64,000 bases of DNA from Oopsacas minuta (GCA_024704765.1 JAKMXF010000326.1:248001-312000), one strand, 5' to 3'. Shown: positions 48,383 to 60,405, numbered from the stretch's first letter. Made by a program: numbers and translations. The notes: a model not told the origin generated them from the sequence alone.

Positions 48383-49296
48383 CAGTCAGGGGACAAAAGT
48401 ATTCGAACACACAAATATATTGTCATAAATTGTATACTCTTTCCCGCTCCTATATATTGTGTAGTATATATTCGTAGCTGCTATCTAGTAATTTGCATAG
48501 AATAACATATGTTTTTCACGAATTTCAAAAAAATTTCCGATTTACAGTCTTTGAAGGTGTTAATTATTAATAATTATCAGATAATTATTGATATTCAAAA
48601 TATGTGATAATTCAAAGCTTATTAAGAATCTATAATTTCTGACTTGATATTTGAATTCTACATAGGCGAGTTACCCCAGATTGAAATCTCCAATCGGATT
48701 GACAATTTTTACTAAAGTTATAGAAGAATTTGAATTTGCCCCACTTGTGCCACTTTTTGAAAAAAGTGGCACAGGTGGCAGGAAAAAGCGCCACTATTAA
48801 GAAATCAACTAGGGTTAGGAGGAATAAGTCGAAGTAATATTTTCGAATGATATGACTATGCTAACCCTTGAATTCCAAAATAACCTCTTGGTAGCGGCCA
48901 CTTGTGCCACCTTGGGCAAAAGGTGGCACAAATGGCACAAATTGAAATTCATCTATAACTCTGGTAAAAATTGTTCAATCCGATTGGAAATTTCAATCTG
49001 GGGTAACTCGCCTATGTAGAATTCAAATATCAAGCCAGAAATTATAGATTCTTAATAGGCTTTAAATTACCACATATTTTGATTATCAATAATTATCTAA
49101 TAATTATTAATAATTAACACCTTCAAAAAGTGTAAATCGAAAATATTTTTTTGAAATTCGTGAATAACATATGTTATTCTATGCAAATTACTAGATAGCA
49201 GCTACGAATATATACTACACAATATATAGGAGCGGGAAAGAGTATACAATTTATGACAATATATTTGTATGTTCGAATACTTTTGTCCCCTGACTG
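48383..49296. mobile_element. Element B: 914-bp fold-back element with Tc1-like ends
   Basis: Two arms of about 400 bp are inverted copies, each starting at the outside with CAGTCAGGGGACAAAAGTAT. The centre (about 48770-48920) contains smaller palindromes, such as GTGCCACTTTTTGAAAAAAG and GTGCCACCTTGGGCAAAAGG. TA precedes the left end; the right flank reads CA. It lies 165 bp beyond the Tc1-like element at 46912-48217. It has no coding capacity, so movement would depend on a transposase from elsewhere. Confidence 0.8.
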
Positions 49297-49604
49297 CATA
49301 TCCTCTATAATTTTAAGATTGGTTACTATACTAGAGCAAAATAGGAATCAACAGTGAAAAAATTAATTCTTCATAAGGCAGAGCGTCGATTGGAAGTGAA
49401 CCTTGAAAAGGGGTCATTAATGTACTGACTACCTCTAACAATCAGACTCAGGCTTCCAATATGATAGATGAAGATGCAATACAGGGTGGCATTTAAGTCC
49501 TGACCCATTATATATTTTATTGTTTACATTGCTAGGCTAGTTTTAGATAGATTTACTAATCGATATTTCAAAACATATATTGGAACTAATTATATTTGAT
49601 TGAA

Positions 49605-50348
49605 TTATTCAATGTAGCCACCTTTCTTTGTAATTACTGCTCGTAGACGCCCTGGCACTGCCTCTACTGCGGCGCGCAGTGTTTCTTCTGGAATTCTAGC
49701 CCATTTACGAAGTAGATCCTTCTTTAAAAGACGCAATATTAGCATGAGCTTTGTGCATGCATTTTCTCCAATATCGCCCATATAGAGAAATCCATGGGAT
49801 TTAGATCCGGACTAGACGGTGGCCATTCTTCTTTACTGATAAAATCGGGAATATTTTCTGAAAAGCCAGGTCTGAGTGATACGAGCTGCATGGGCTGGAG
49901 CCCCATCTTGTTGAAACAAGAATCGATTCTTGTTAAACATGTTAGCACCCAGGTCTTTCACTACAGGTTCTAAAATACGATCCTTGTATTTGGTAGAGTT
50001 GATTTTACACCCTGGGGGACAAATATCAGTGGTGTCCGTCCAAAACCGGAGCACAATCTTATGAACTGATGTAGGCGATATTTTGAGTTTAGATGACATT
50101 TTTCTCATTGATCGGCGTGGATTTCGCCGAATTCTGTGTCTGATTATTATCTTTATCCTGGTTGTGGTTATAGCAATTGGACGTCCACTTCTACTTTTGT
50201 CTTTGACACTACCAGTCTCAAGATAACGCTGGATAATACTATAGACAAATTTCCTCCGCTCTTTCGGAATATTCAATGATCTCATAATGTCACATTGGCG
50301 CTTCCCATTAACAAATGATTCAATTATAGCAGACCGTTTTCTTTCCAT
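49605..50348 (-). pseudogene. Outer Tc1-like transposase pseudogene with internal deletion
   Basis: MERKRSAIIESFVNGKRQCD starts the DNA-binding half, including SRSGRPIAITTTRIKIIIRH and the second helix-turn-helix ending SVHKIV. The frame then jumps straight to RFWTDTTDICPPGCKINSTK, so the block with the first catalytic Asp (about 80-90 residues in its neighbour) is gone. FQQDGAPAHAARITQTWLF keeps the second Asp. A frameshift follows, and the end AAVEAVPGRLRAVITKKGGY matches the inner element. Because the inner element sits just upstream of this gene, within the 5' leader, it would also separate gene and end. Confidence 0.85.
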
Positions 50349-50423
50349 CTGTGCAGTGAAGGGATCGTGTAGAAATATCACTCAATTCTAAGTAATAATT
50401 ATGCTAGATTACATACATACATA

Positions 50424-51735
50424 CAGGGTTGGGCATAAGTTCTGCCACATTTTTAAATAACTATATTTTCCGATTGATATATTGTATTATGTTGAAATTC
50501 GGTATGTACTACTAAATATAGTATATAGATTCGCAGATACGTTAATTATTCGATGTATCCTCCTTTTCTTTCAATTACAGCCTTTAGTCTCTTAGGGAAG
50601 GCCTCTACAGCGGCACGGAGTATTTCTTGGGGTATTCTCTCCCATTCTCGACACAAAGACTTTTTCAGAGAGTCTATATTGGTGTGAGACTTCAAACATG
50701 CCCTCGTTTCCAAAATGGACCAGATAGAATAATCCATTGGATTTAAATCGGGGCTGTATGGTGGCCATTCTTCCTTTTGAATAAAATCTGGATTATTGCT
50801 TCGAAGCCAGGCCTGAGTGGCATTCGATGTGTGGGCTGGAGCACCATCTTGTTGGAACACGAAAGGTTTCCCAGAAAACATAGTTTTAGAGAGATCTTGT
50901 ATTACAGGTTCTAAAATAAGCTCACGGTAGGTTCGGGTGTCGATTTTTACGCCAGCAGGCACGAATATGAGTGGTGTCCGGCCAATTGATGATATTCCCG
51001 CCCAAACCATGACTGAAAGTGGCTTTTGTATACGGCTGACATATCGAAGTTCTTCTGGGATAGAAGAAATTGAAGATGAGATAATGCGATCATTTTGAGG
51101 GTTCGTTGCTTCCTCAATGGTGAATAATTTCTCATCTGAGAACAGGAATGAATTGAGACCATGGATCGCGTGCCTCTTAAGAAGTCCCTTGCTTCTCGAT
51201 GCTCTTTTTGCCTTCACTAGGGTCGTGATGTGATGGACTCTCTTTCTCTTGAAAGAGCGCATATGCAAGTCATTTTTAACAACTCGTCCGATTGATCTAC
51301 GTGAAACTCTTAGTTCTTTGGCCATTTTGCTCATTGACCGGCGGGGATTTCGGCGAATTCGTTGACGTACTACTTTTTTAAGCCTTTGTGTCGTTACAGA
51401 CCGTGGACGGCCAGATCTTGGTTTATCAGTAATCCCGCCAGTCACTTCATATCGCTCAATAGTTCGAGTAATGAACTTCCTTCTGCTATTAGGGAATTTC
51501 AGAAGATTGAAGATTTCTGAAGGATTTTTTCCTGCTTGAAATAATTCAATGATTTTCGACCTCTCTTGCTCCATGACCAATTATCGCTTCAAAAGGCTAA
51601 GATAATATAAAATTTCAGGGAAAGAGTGAAAATATATATTATAACAAAGTTTGAGCTAAATGACAGATACAAATAACTAATGGAATAATTTTTGGCTGGA
51701 TTATAATATTGTGGCAGAACTTATGCCCAACCCTG
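50424..51735 (-). mobile_element. Inner Tc1/mariner DD37D element, 1312 bp, intact
   Basis: Perfect-looking inverted ends: CAGGGTTGGGCATAAGTTCT on the left and the same 20 bases read from the right. TA flanks both sides (50422-50423, 51736-51737). Nothing essential is visibly missing, and it interrupts an older relative. Confidence 0.93.
50546..51574 (-). CDS. Tc1/mariner DD37D transposase, intact
   Basis: The frame of 342 residues is unbroken from the ATG at 51574. Residues 1-50 and 65-105 form two helix-turn-helix regions, joined by a GRPR hook at 55-58. The catalytic triad is D147 (FSDEKLF), D243 (FQQDGAPAH) and D281 (SPDLNPMDY), with 37 residues between the last two. This spacing is that of the DD37D (maT-like) group rather than Tc1 DD34E. 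WAGISSIGRTPLIFVPAG at about 191-208 is also typical. The C-terminus is RKGGYIE. Transposases of this type cut at TA and re-insert. The matching ends, target duplication and open gene make it the best candidate for a recently mobile element here. Confidence 0.95.
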   Translation of the reverse strand: MEQERSKIIELFQAGKNPSEIFNLLKFPNSRRKFITRTIERYEVTGGITDKPRSGRPRSVTTQRLKKVVRQRIRRNPRRSMSKMAKELRVSRRSIGRVVKNDLHMRSFKRKRVHHITTLVKAKRASRSKGLLKRHAIHGLNSFLFSDEKLFTIEEATNPQNDRIISSSISSIPEELRYVSRIQKPLSVMVWAGISSIGRTPLIFVPAGVKIDTRTYRELILEPVIQDLSKTMFSGKPFVFQQDGAPAHTSNATQAWLRSNNPDFIQKEEWPPYSPDLNPMDYSIWSILETRACLKSHTNIDSLKKSLCREWERIPQEILRAAVEAFPKRLKAVIERKGGYIE

Positions 51736-52001
51736 TATACAACATATATAAATATCATAACCTAAGAAAACTTATTATGCTTGTTGTAAAACTGCAAATA
51801 TAGGGGTCAGGACTTAAAAGCCACCCTGTATAGTGTACGTTTTGGCCAATTGCTTAAAGCTATCATGGAGAAATGTTGATCACATTTTGAGGAAGCATAT
51901 TGATATGAGAAAAGAGTAACCAATTTGGGCGAATTAATCTCGGGAAAAATACGGAAAATGCAAGAAATACATAACTTTCTTAGTATGAATGTAGAACTTA
52001 C

Positions 52002-52155
52002 CAACAAAGTGTCGTAGAGAAGGGGATTAACATTTGGTATTAAGAAAGAATCTTCACGTGAAACATTTTTGATATTACCAGTACCAAGTTCACTGCTGAT
52101 TGATTTGACAATTTCTTCAAGAGAATTATTACTCATATCCACTGCAAGTAAATAC
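52002..52155 (-). CDS. AK7: AK7 exon 2: linker segment
   Basis: This 154-bp exon codes for about 51 residues beginning YLLAVDMSNNSLEEIV and ending near NPLLYDTLL. It matches the AK7 segment that follows KPHYLVAVD in human and precedes the kinase domain. One base completes the codon split with exon 1, and the exon ends in phase 0 at a strong GTAAGT donor. It lies 170 bp above a nested Tc1-like pair (49482-51828) and 190 bp below a 1.5-kb fold-back element (52346-53893), so transposons crowd it on both sides without breaking it. No function of its own is known; it links the epimerase-like and kinase domains. Confidence 0.9.
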
Positions 52156-52345
52156 CTATAGTAAATATCATACGTAATATCCAAAATCAACGCACCACAA
52201 TATTATCACAGAAAGAATACAGGTAAATATAATTAGCAAGGAATTTTTAGATACAATGACTTCAACTTCGTGTCACTGTGAAATTAGAGTAGGCTGAAGA
52301 TAATGCAATATACCCCGTATTCCGCAAATGTTAGGCGCTGATAAT

Positions 52346-53893
52346 GTATTATTGTCGTATAGGAAGTCATCTTTTGTAAGTGCAACGGTCATATTAGTTT
52401 ACCAAATAGTGTGGAATTTAAGTTATGCGATATTCATACTTTCCATATATGGTCATATTGTCAAAAGAAACATATCAGTTAGCTATAGATACATGAAATA
52501 TATTATTAGCGTATGGGAATTCACATTAAAGGACTCCGTAGATAAGATGGATTCACCAAAATTATTTGTGAATTTATGTTAAAAACTTTCACAGTTTTCC
52601 AAATATGATAATTTCTTGATTATATGAACATCAGTAGCTTTAGAGATATGAAATGCGTTAACTTAACTTCGAGCGAATGAATATCCTAAAGAATTGTTGA
52701 AATACAGGACATCAGTCCAGAAAAGCAAATGTTTTTTCAAAATATGGCAATTTAATTGCTTACTAAGCAATAATTGAGCGAAGTTATCATTCTAAATTGA
52801 TCTATCTTAAAAGCCATGCAGTGCGATAAATATTGTTCTTTGATCAAGATGTTGAAATATTTAATAATCTAAAACTGTTTATGCACATAATAGGAAAATT
52901 TAATGATAAAGTGGGTACGTTTCAGAGTTAAAGTAGAGATCATGGATAACACAAGTTTTCTCAATATCCACCTAACTCGATAATTGTTACAATTATTGTC
53001 AAATCTGGATAGCCTATATGTAGTATACCCTAACTTACCCCATCCTTATAATACAGTCTGCTATGATATCTGGCACCAGAGTATCATATTCATGGATATG
53101 CCAATATATGGTCATATAAGATTGGACAATAATCTTTAGTGATATTATATCAAAATGTTTTACAAGGATTCTGTAAGTTGGGTGCTATATATTGTGTATC
53201 CAGAAGTGACAAAAAGTGCAGGGATTGTTGAGTGAAAAGTGGATATGAAAGATACATGTGTGATCCATGGTCTCTACGATAACTAGAGACCATGGATGAC
53301 AACGTGCCAAATTTATCATTAAAATATATTTACTATTTTATGCATAAACGGTGGAGATCATTTACTAACACAGCATTTTAGATTCATGACAAATATTTAT
53401 CACTCTAAATGGTATGTAAGAGAGATCAATTTAGAATGGTATATTTCGCTAAATTTTAGATTATTAAGCTATTCAATTGGCACTTTTCGAAAGATTGGCT
53501 TTTACCGGACTGATGGCATGTATTTCTAAAATCATCCAGGATATTCGTTCGACTCGAATTTAAATTTACAGCATTTCATAGTTCTAAAGCTAACTGATGT
53601 TGATATAATATAGATACTACAATATATGGAGGGTGTGAAAACAGATAACTTAAAATTCCACAAATAATTGAGGTGAATCGATGTTATCGACGGAGTCCTG
53701 TAATATCATTTCCCATAGACTAATAATAAAATCATGCGCATATAGCTAACTGATTTTGGACATATGACAATACTATACCACCTAAACAAAGGTGTGAATA
53801 TCGCATAACTTAAATTCCACAATATTTCCGCAAAACCAATATAATTGTTGGACTCACACAAGATTGACTTCCTATCCGACGAAGACAATCAAT
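52346..53893. mobile_element. Long fold-back element, about 1.55 kb
   Basis: The left arm from GTCGTATAGGAAGTCATCTT and the right arm (reading TCGGATAGGAAGTCAATCTT on minus from 53888) remain alignable for about 600-700 bp inward. Shared blocks include GTGGAATTTAAGTTATGCGA, CAGTTAGCTATA, CATTCTAAATTGATCT, CTGTTTATGCA and TTTAATGATAAA. A tight hairpin (53264-53298, 14-bp stem around CCATGGTCTCTA) lies inside the right arm. No coding frame and no known end type were found, so the class is open. Confidence 0.7.
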
Positions 53894-55668
53894 CGATTAT
53901 TTCATTGATAGATAATTATTCTTTCATAAACATCATGCCGAACCAGAGAATTCGAATTAGATATAGGGAGTTTCAGTATAATAGCAAATCTCGGAATTTC
54001 CATCAAAACAGCATATGCCGTAGCAAGGCAGAAACAAATTGGTCAGGATATTCAATATGTGCGGAAAGATACACGTTATTTAATGCAAAAGGATAAGCGA
54101 TACAAATATGCATAGTGTCAATTCTAACCAAAACAGTGTAGTTAGCATATTAGCAACTCGCATTTTGAACGGATTTCAGTTGCTAATATGTAAATTGAAA
54201 TAGGAACAGAAACAATACAAGATCTACACATGGGACATGCAAATATGTTGCATTATGGGAATATTGCTATTAGCGATTCGCAAATAAGGTGAATCCATTG
54301 TAATCATAGTAAATATAGAAAAATACCGATGCAAAATTATATATAAAATACAAATGTGTAATATCGACGAAAATGCAAGTGATACGAAACGTGGAAGCAA
54401 TATTTTATTGAAAATATTATACTTAGGAGACATCACAGTGAGTAGAGAATTTTGGACAAGGTATGAGGTTGGGGATACAACAGGAATATAGATAGTAGAA
54501 TATTGCAGAAAAAGACAATTTTCGCAAGAACCAAATCAATGTATCATTCATTTATGATAAACAATTCAGGGTTGTGACAAAAATCTTTCTAGAATGGATC
54601 TATTTGAAAAATATGCATTCTTTGACACATTTTGGAAAGTAATGATGAAAAAATAATCCCACAATCGGCTTGCATTTATCAAAGTGATCACTCAGGATAT
54701 TGGACAAATTGAGAAGTAGTTGTGATGAAAATACAACAATCAATCATGTGTATACGCCCGCTCCCGCAGGGCTTTAAACAAGTCATGGGAATTACTTGCA
54801 ATGACTAGAGACTCTTGAGTCACAGAGTCAAGAATCTCAAGTCATCGATTCTGACTCGAGAGTCACATACAGTGGTGTAAATTGGCAGTTAGTAAACAAT
54901 AGGCATCTCTGTAGTAGAAACGCTCATGGAACCACCATTATATAGGTTTGGATAGTGTAAAAGGGAATTGGAACCTCAGAACAAATTTTCAGATCCCATA
55001 AGATGCAGTTATGATTTCAGTTACAGTCGCACAAATATATTCCTTGTATGGGGATAAATATTTCTTTGGAACTCATGATTTAGGAAATATTATGAATTCA
55101 AAGTTGAATTTTGTGAAAGAATCGTGAATTCATATTATTATCGAACCAAATTTCCACTATGGAATGGAAAAAGACGTTGGACAGTTGTGATAACATCATT
55201 CACAAATATTCAACCCCAAAATAAACAAAATCCTACATTTGAATGTTGTAATACATAAATAACTTCCCGAAATTAGACGCAGGTTTTATGATTTGATATA
55301 AGCCCACGTCAAATAAATTACTTGTTTCTCATCCATTTTCTTTGTGAAACAGGGGCGGGGGGCGGTATATTATTTTATTTTTTGCTTAGCGTAATTTTAC
55401 TAATTTATTTAAACTATCTCGTGAATACGAATTTCTGATAAGACGAACAATATTCGTACAAAATCAGGTCTCTACAACCGTACTTCAATGGATACTACTC
55501 CGGTTAATGGACTCCGGAAAGGCGACTAAATTTAACCGTAGGGTCTGTCGGTGTTCGTATTAAGCTTACACTGTATATGGGAAAACTAATATTCACTTCC
55601 TCTCTATAATCTGAATTATTGTACAAATTAAATAATAAAGATAAAAAATAGTAATAACAAAAATTTAG
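53894..55668. other. AK7 intron 1, unassigned
   Basis: A hairpin CATATTAGCAACT ... AGTTGCTAATATG lies at about 54147-54193. A cluster of GACTC/GAGTC words lies at 54800-54865. A possible Tigger-type right end lies at 55520-55573 (read on minus: CAGTGTAAGCTTAATACGAA, flanked by TA). No genes. Confidence 0.35.
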
Positions 55669-55845
55669 TGCACACCCCAGGGCTGATTTTTGCCATACAG
55701 GGAGGGGTATTTGGGCCTGACTCGGACAGGTTTGAGTCTTAGACGAAATTATGATGCAATTGCCACCTTTTTGGATTTTCGAAAAATCACATGATTAGCC
55801 ACACTGTTCAGCGACCTAGCGAGCGAATCGCGCTAGTAACCGAAT
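55669..55845 (-). repeat. Dispersed repeat family C, copy 4 (inverted, deleted)
   Basis: Read on minus: CGATTCGCTCGCTAGGTCGC, then a jump to ATAATTTCGTCTAAGACTCA and GCCAAAAATCAGCCCTGGGG. The second half equals 21955-22040, so the middle of the repeat is missing. Confidence 0.55.
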
Positions 55846-58800
55846 AATTTAGTAGTTAACTCGTCGAAAGATAATACTTTAACAACAAATTGTCTCTAAT
55901 CTGTGTCTTAATCGTAGGCTCCAGGAGGGGGAGAGGGGATATATCCACCCCAACAAGAGTAATTTAAATTATATGAAATCATAGTGGAATTGGAAATTCA
56001 TGCCAATTCACTGAATCATTAGCTCAAATTCCAAACCGTAACTTTCGACTTGCTTCACGAGCATCTTACTCTAAAGATCATGTTGTATTTCCATAATTTC
56101 AGGTATATACATACTATTCCAAGGATGGAAGTGCATTGAATTGAAACGGTGGGTCTGTACAAGCATTATGAGCAAGAAAACACTTGATAAGATGATGAAA
56201 GTTTTGTCCAAGTTGAAAAATTATCGGCTGCTATATTATTTGAAACTTGTGCCCGTGCAAATGTATACAAGTAATACAAGTTATACAACATATCATAAAC
56301 ACAATGAGATGATGTGCTTTCATAGTCAATCGATAACTTTTCCATGCAAATGTCTAGTACGCAGAAAGGGTCTAGGGTGCTTGCAAAGTAGAATTATACA
56401 TCTTGGAATTAGACTCGGATTTTAAGTCTTACCTATCTACACATTGTGTAAAAATTTCAAAGTAATCGGAGAAGATATGAATGAGCTAAGTGAGCTTGCA
56501 TTTGGTCAATCTGTCATCTATAAGGCCGCTCAAATTTTCAAAATGTCCCCCAAGTCTCTCACTGTGTGTAGGGAAACCATCATGTTCTAAACGGTTATAT
56601 GTAGCTCTGATATGTTTACATGCTGTGTTAGAGCCGGAATTTCGATTTCGAACCAGCCAGCACAGAATTCGACTCACAATCTCTCTAACACCTCGAAAAC
56701 CAAGGAGTATTTCTGAAATGTTGGAGTAAATGTTGAGCCGATCTCTGGGTTGGCCGGTACGAAATATAAAAGTAGTGCTCTAGTAAAGCATATAAACATA
56801 CCACTACATATGATGATGCAAGTGCTAGACTTTAGGGATATTATGAAAATTTGAGGCGCTTCGTAGAGGAAAATGTAGACGAAAATGCAAACTCAAGTGG
56901 CTCAGTCAAATCTTATGAGATTGCTTTGAAATTTCACACAAAATATAGATAGGTTAGATGTGTCAAAATCTGAGTCAAATTTGAAGATCTAGACCTTTGT
57001 GATTCAGCACCCTGACCCTCAAATTTCACTTAGATACATTTGCTGGAAATGAAGGTAGCTCTCGCAAACAATTGTAACTTATCTAGTATCTACTCTTACT
57101 AGTTCGAATGATGAGCACGAATTTAGTCTAACTTGAATATCTGATTGAGCACTCTTGACCATGAAATAATTTCGAGATTAAGTTACCTGAAAGTAGAATG
57201 GCAACGAATTATGTGACAAATATGGCTTATCGTTCAGGGGTTTACAGGCCCTCAGACCCCCAACTGGACAATTATCCCCATCACAATCAATTCCTGGATC
57301 CACCACTAGCTGTAAAATGCTACATTACAGGACTGTGCCTGTAATGCAATCTGACCAAGTCAAACCTGGGCAGAATTTTTCCAGACCAGGTATGGGCCAG
57401 GTCACAGCCTGGGCACTGAAAATAGTAGCTACATGTAGAATCTAGATAGTTGGTAACAATACGTACATATTCACATGTGATTAAATCGTTAAGAATATAT
57501 GTATATTCATCTCGCTTGTTTGTTCTATTAAAAAACAATGCGCTTTTAAATTAAATATCAGGCATTTTTCAAAATTATTGTGCATTAATAATAGAATACT
57601 ATTTTATTCGGTAAATTTAATGTCAGAGAATATTCACAACTCATTGGGAACTATCACGCTTAAACTTGTCCGGGACCAGTTATATGGTGATTATAACTTG
57701 CCCAGGCGAACCAGTTATGGCCGACTATAACTGGTCAGGCCCGCTGTAGTTGCCCAAGAATATACCACCCTTGGGGTAGTTACTGGGCTTGCCTAGTTCA
57801 TACCAGAGTGCGTATATTGAAGGAAGGGTATAATCTCGGCTATTACACCGGACCAGTTGTGGTACCAATAACTGATGCACCCTATGCAGAACGTCTTGCA
57901 GGATCATTATTGGCGCCCAATAAACTATTACTTAGTTACCTACGTCTATAAATGCAATCTAAGCTTAAAAGATGAATGGACCTTGGTAAGAGACCTTCCA
58001 TATAGCCAGGCTAGATATGGGCCGGAGTAGTTGTGCAGTGACAGAGCACTGATATTTACACTTATTAGATTTGACGTGGTTAGGTAAAATAGCTCGCAAG
58101 GCCCTGCAGTAAAGAAAAGGGAAGCTTCAGGTGCACTGGAGGTTACATTATGAAATCTCTAGGCTCTTGCAGGTTTTAACTGATATTTTGAACTAGGTTT
58201 TTGAGTTTTGACCTTCGATATCAATTACTGAGATTTATGTTAAATTTCATCATATTATCTCCCTATGTTCACCAGAGCTGTCAATACTGTGGACTTAGCC
58301 CCTATTCTTTTGCGAATTTAGCCTAGACCCTTATACTATATGGCTAGTGTGATTATTGATAATTGATATTTAGAATATAGAGTTCGAGTTTGTAGAGTTC
58401 ATATATAAAATAAAGATGAAAAGTCGGAAAAGAACTAGCAAATAGTTGGCAGTAAACAGAAAATTGTGATTGCTCACATGCATCACTAAATAGATACCTG
58501 CCTATCTATATAAATATATTTTTTGAAGATAAATACCTCAAGAAATATTGATACTAGATTAAATATTTCTGACCACACGCAAAAACAGACAGGGCAAGCG
58601 TGCTGAATCGATGTAATAGTTGTAAGAATAGGATTGCATTTTTCAGTGACTTTCAACTTCCTAACATCAAATTATATCAATCAAACCCATGTTATTCATT
58701 CTCAATAATTGTTTCTAAATAGCCAGGAGTTGACAGCACGCATTAACAACAATGCATAAATAGATTATGTGTGTATATAAATTTTCCTTAGATTAGCCTA

Positions 58801-59040
58801 TGGTCTTAATGCATAATCTCGAATAGCAAGCATTATAATGACTTTTTCTGCTGTTAGTCTATACTGATACATTACTTTATATGCAAACAGAGATTTCTCC
58901 ATTAAAATGACTGAAATTACAATTAAAGCATCTGGTAATTCAAAATTAAACACAATATGGAAGTAATTTTACTTGCCATCCTCCAAATATAAATGTAAGA
59001 AGTTAAAGCAAATAACAACTTTAATTTGACAATTTACATT
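55846..59040. other. AK7 intron 1, unassigned
   Basis: A short minus-strand frame at 56486-56677 and a plus frame at 56141-56425 match nothing I know. CATTACAGG-ACTGTG-CCTGTAATG (about 57323-57346) is a small hairpin. A GC-rich patch at 57660-57900 repeats ACCAGTTAT in both directions. Confidence 0.35.
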
Positions 59041-59041
59041 A

Positions 59042-60343
59042 CAGGGTGACAAATAGGTTAAGTCCCATTGAAAATGTAATATAACTACACCATGAAGTAA
59101 GATATTGACTTGAAATTATGCTACAACTTAGCTAACTAATGAGAGCTTCATAATATATTCAATTGTTCGATATAGCCCCCTTTCGTTCTGATGACATCTC
59201 TTAGACGCTTAGGGACGGACTTGACAGCGGCACGAAACTTTTCTTGTGGGACTTTTGCCCATTCTCGGGATAAAGAGGTTTGAGAGACTTGAAACTCTTG
59301 TGGAAAGTAGAGGACGCATTTGTCTCCAACATCGACCACAACGAGAACTCCATCGGGTTGAGATCTGGGCTGGAAGGAGGCTATTCCTCCTTGGGGATGA
59401 AGTAGATTGTTTCATAACCACTGTTGGTTGATTTTCGCTGTGTGGGCTGGCGCACCGTCTTACCGGAATAAAAATGGACGATTATTGAACATGGTCTAAC
59501 CTAGGCTTCTCACTACTGGGTCTAAAACGAGCTCCTGATACTTAAAAGCCTAAATTTTTACGACCTGTGGGATAAAAACCAGTGGGGTACGGCCTTTTGT
59601 GGACACCCCCGCCCAACCATCACTGACTGAAGATGCTGAACTCTTTGGACGCATCGTTACTCTTGTGGTATGGAAGATGAAGGAGAGAACAATACTCGAT
59701 CGTTTTAACGATTGTATGCCTACTCGACCATGAATAATTTCTCATCCGAGAACAAAATTTCATCAAGGCCAAATGCTGCAAACCGGGCGAGTAAGGCCTT
59801 GCTCTTGGCTAGTATCTTTTCTTTATTCTGTTCCGAAAAAAGTGAACCTTACTCTTTTGTAAGGAAATAAGCCCATATCGCTCTTCACAATTGTTCGGAC
59901 CGATTCTCTTGATATATTGAGTCCTATCGGCATTTTTCGCATCGAACGTTGCGGGTTTCGCTGAATCTGACTAAGGATAATCTTTCTACTCTGGATAGTG
60001 GTCGCGGATGTTGGACGTCCACTTCTCTGCCTGCCTGAGGTACTACTAGTGTCCTTATATCTTTTAATAATACGATATGACAATTTCCTGCGCTATTTGG
60101 GGAAACTGAGAATGTTCAATATTTCGCTCTGGCTTTCCCTTGCAAATATACATTAACAATTGCCACCCTATTCTTCTGCATTTTGCCTAGAATCTTTTAG
60201 CTTATCAGGATGTATAGATTGCCTTTGAATTCTATTAAATACAGATATTGTTACTTATCTTACACTATTACTGTTCAATCAGCTTCTTGAATAAGGAACT
60301 ACACTTCATCAAACATATGGGATAGAACATATTTGTCACCCTG
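59042..60343 (-). mobile_element. Tc1-like element, 1302 bp
   Basis: Ends CAGGGTGACAAATAGGTTAA and (from the right) CAGGGTGACAAATATGTTCT are inverted and flanked by TA (59040-59041, 60344-60345). Confidence 0.88.
59160..60178 (-). pseudogene. Tc1-like transposase pseudogene
   Basis: Starting near MQKNRVAIVNVY (60178), the frame changes repeatedly. Recognisable parts are SGRPTSATTIQSRKIILSQI and NPQRSMRKMPIGLNISRESV (59890-60030), FGLDEILFSDEKLFMVE near 59730-59780 with the first Asp, SSPDLNPMEF near 59350-59380 with Glu in the position next to the third acidic residue, and LRDVIRTKGGYIEQ at the end. The FQQDGAPAH block is damaged (near 59440-59475). More stops than in the other copies suggest greater age. 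Confidence 0.82.
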
Positions 60344-60356
60344 TATAGGAGCATTT

Positions 60357-60405
60357 GGCTCGTCGCTTCGCAATGAACTCGGCGCATTACGCCTCGAGGT
60401 GTTCA
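60357..60405 (+). repeat. Dispersed repeat family C, copy 5 (short fragment)
   Basis: GGCTCGTCGCTTCGCAATGA and ACTCGGCGCATTACGCCTCG match the GC-rich hairpin blocks of copies 1 and 2. It lies 13 bp outside the Tc1-like element. Confidence 0.5.

Larger units (their letters stand above)
49482..51828 (-). mobile_element. Outer Tc1-like element, split by an inner one
   Basis: Ends CAGGGTGGCATTTAAGTCCT and (from the right) CAGGGTGGCTTTTAAGTCCT are inverted and flanked by TA (49480-49481 and 51829-51830). Without the inner insert about 1.03 kb remains, shorter than its relatives because of an internal deletion in its gene. Confidence 0.9.

Noticed and set aside
55345-55365. G-quadruplex in GGGGCGGGGGGCGG
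   Set aside because: Too few separated G runs to support it.
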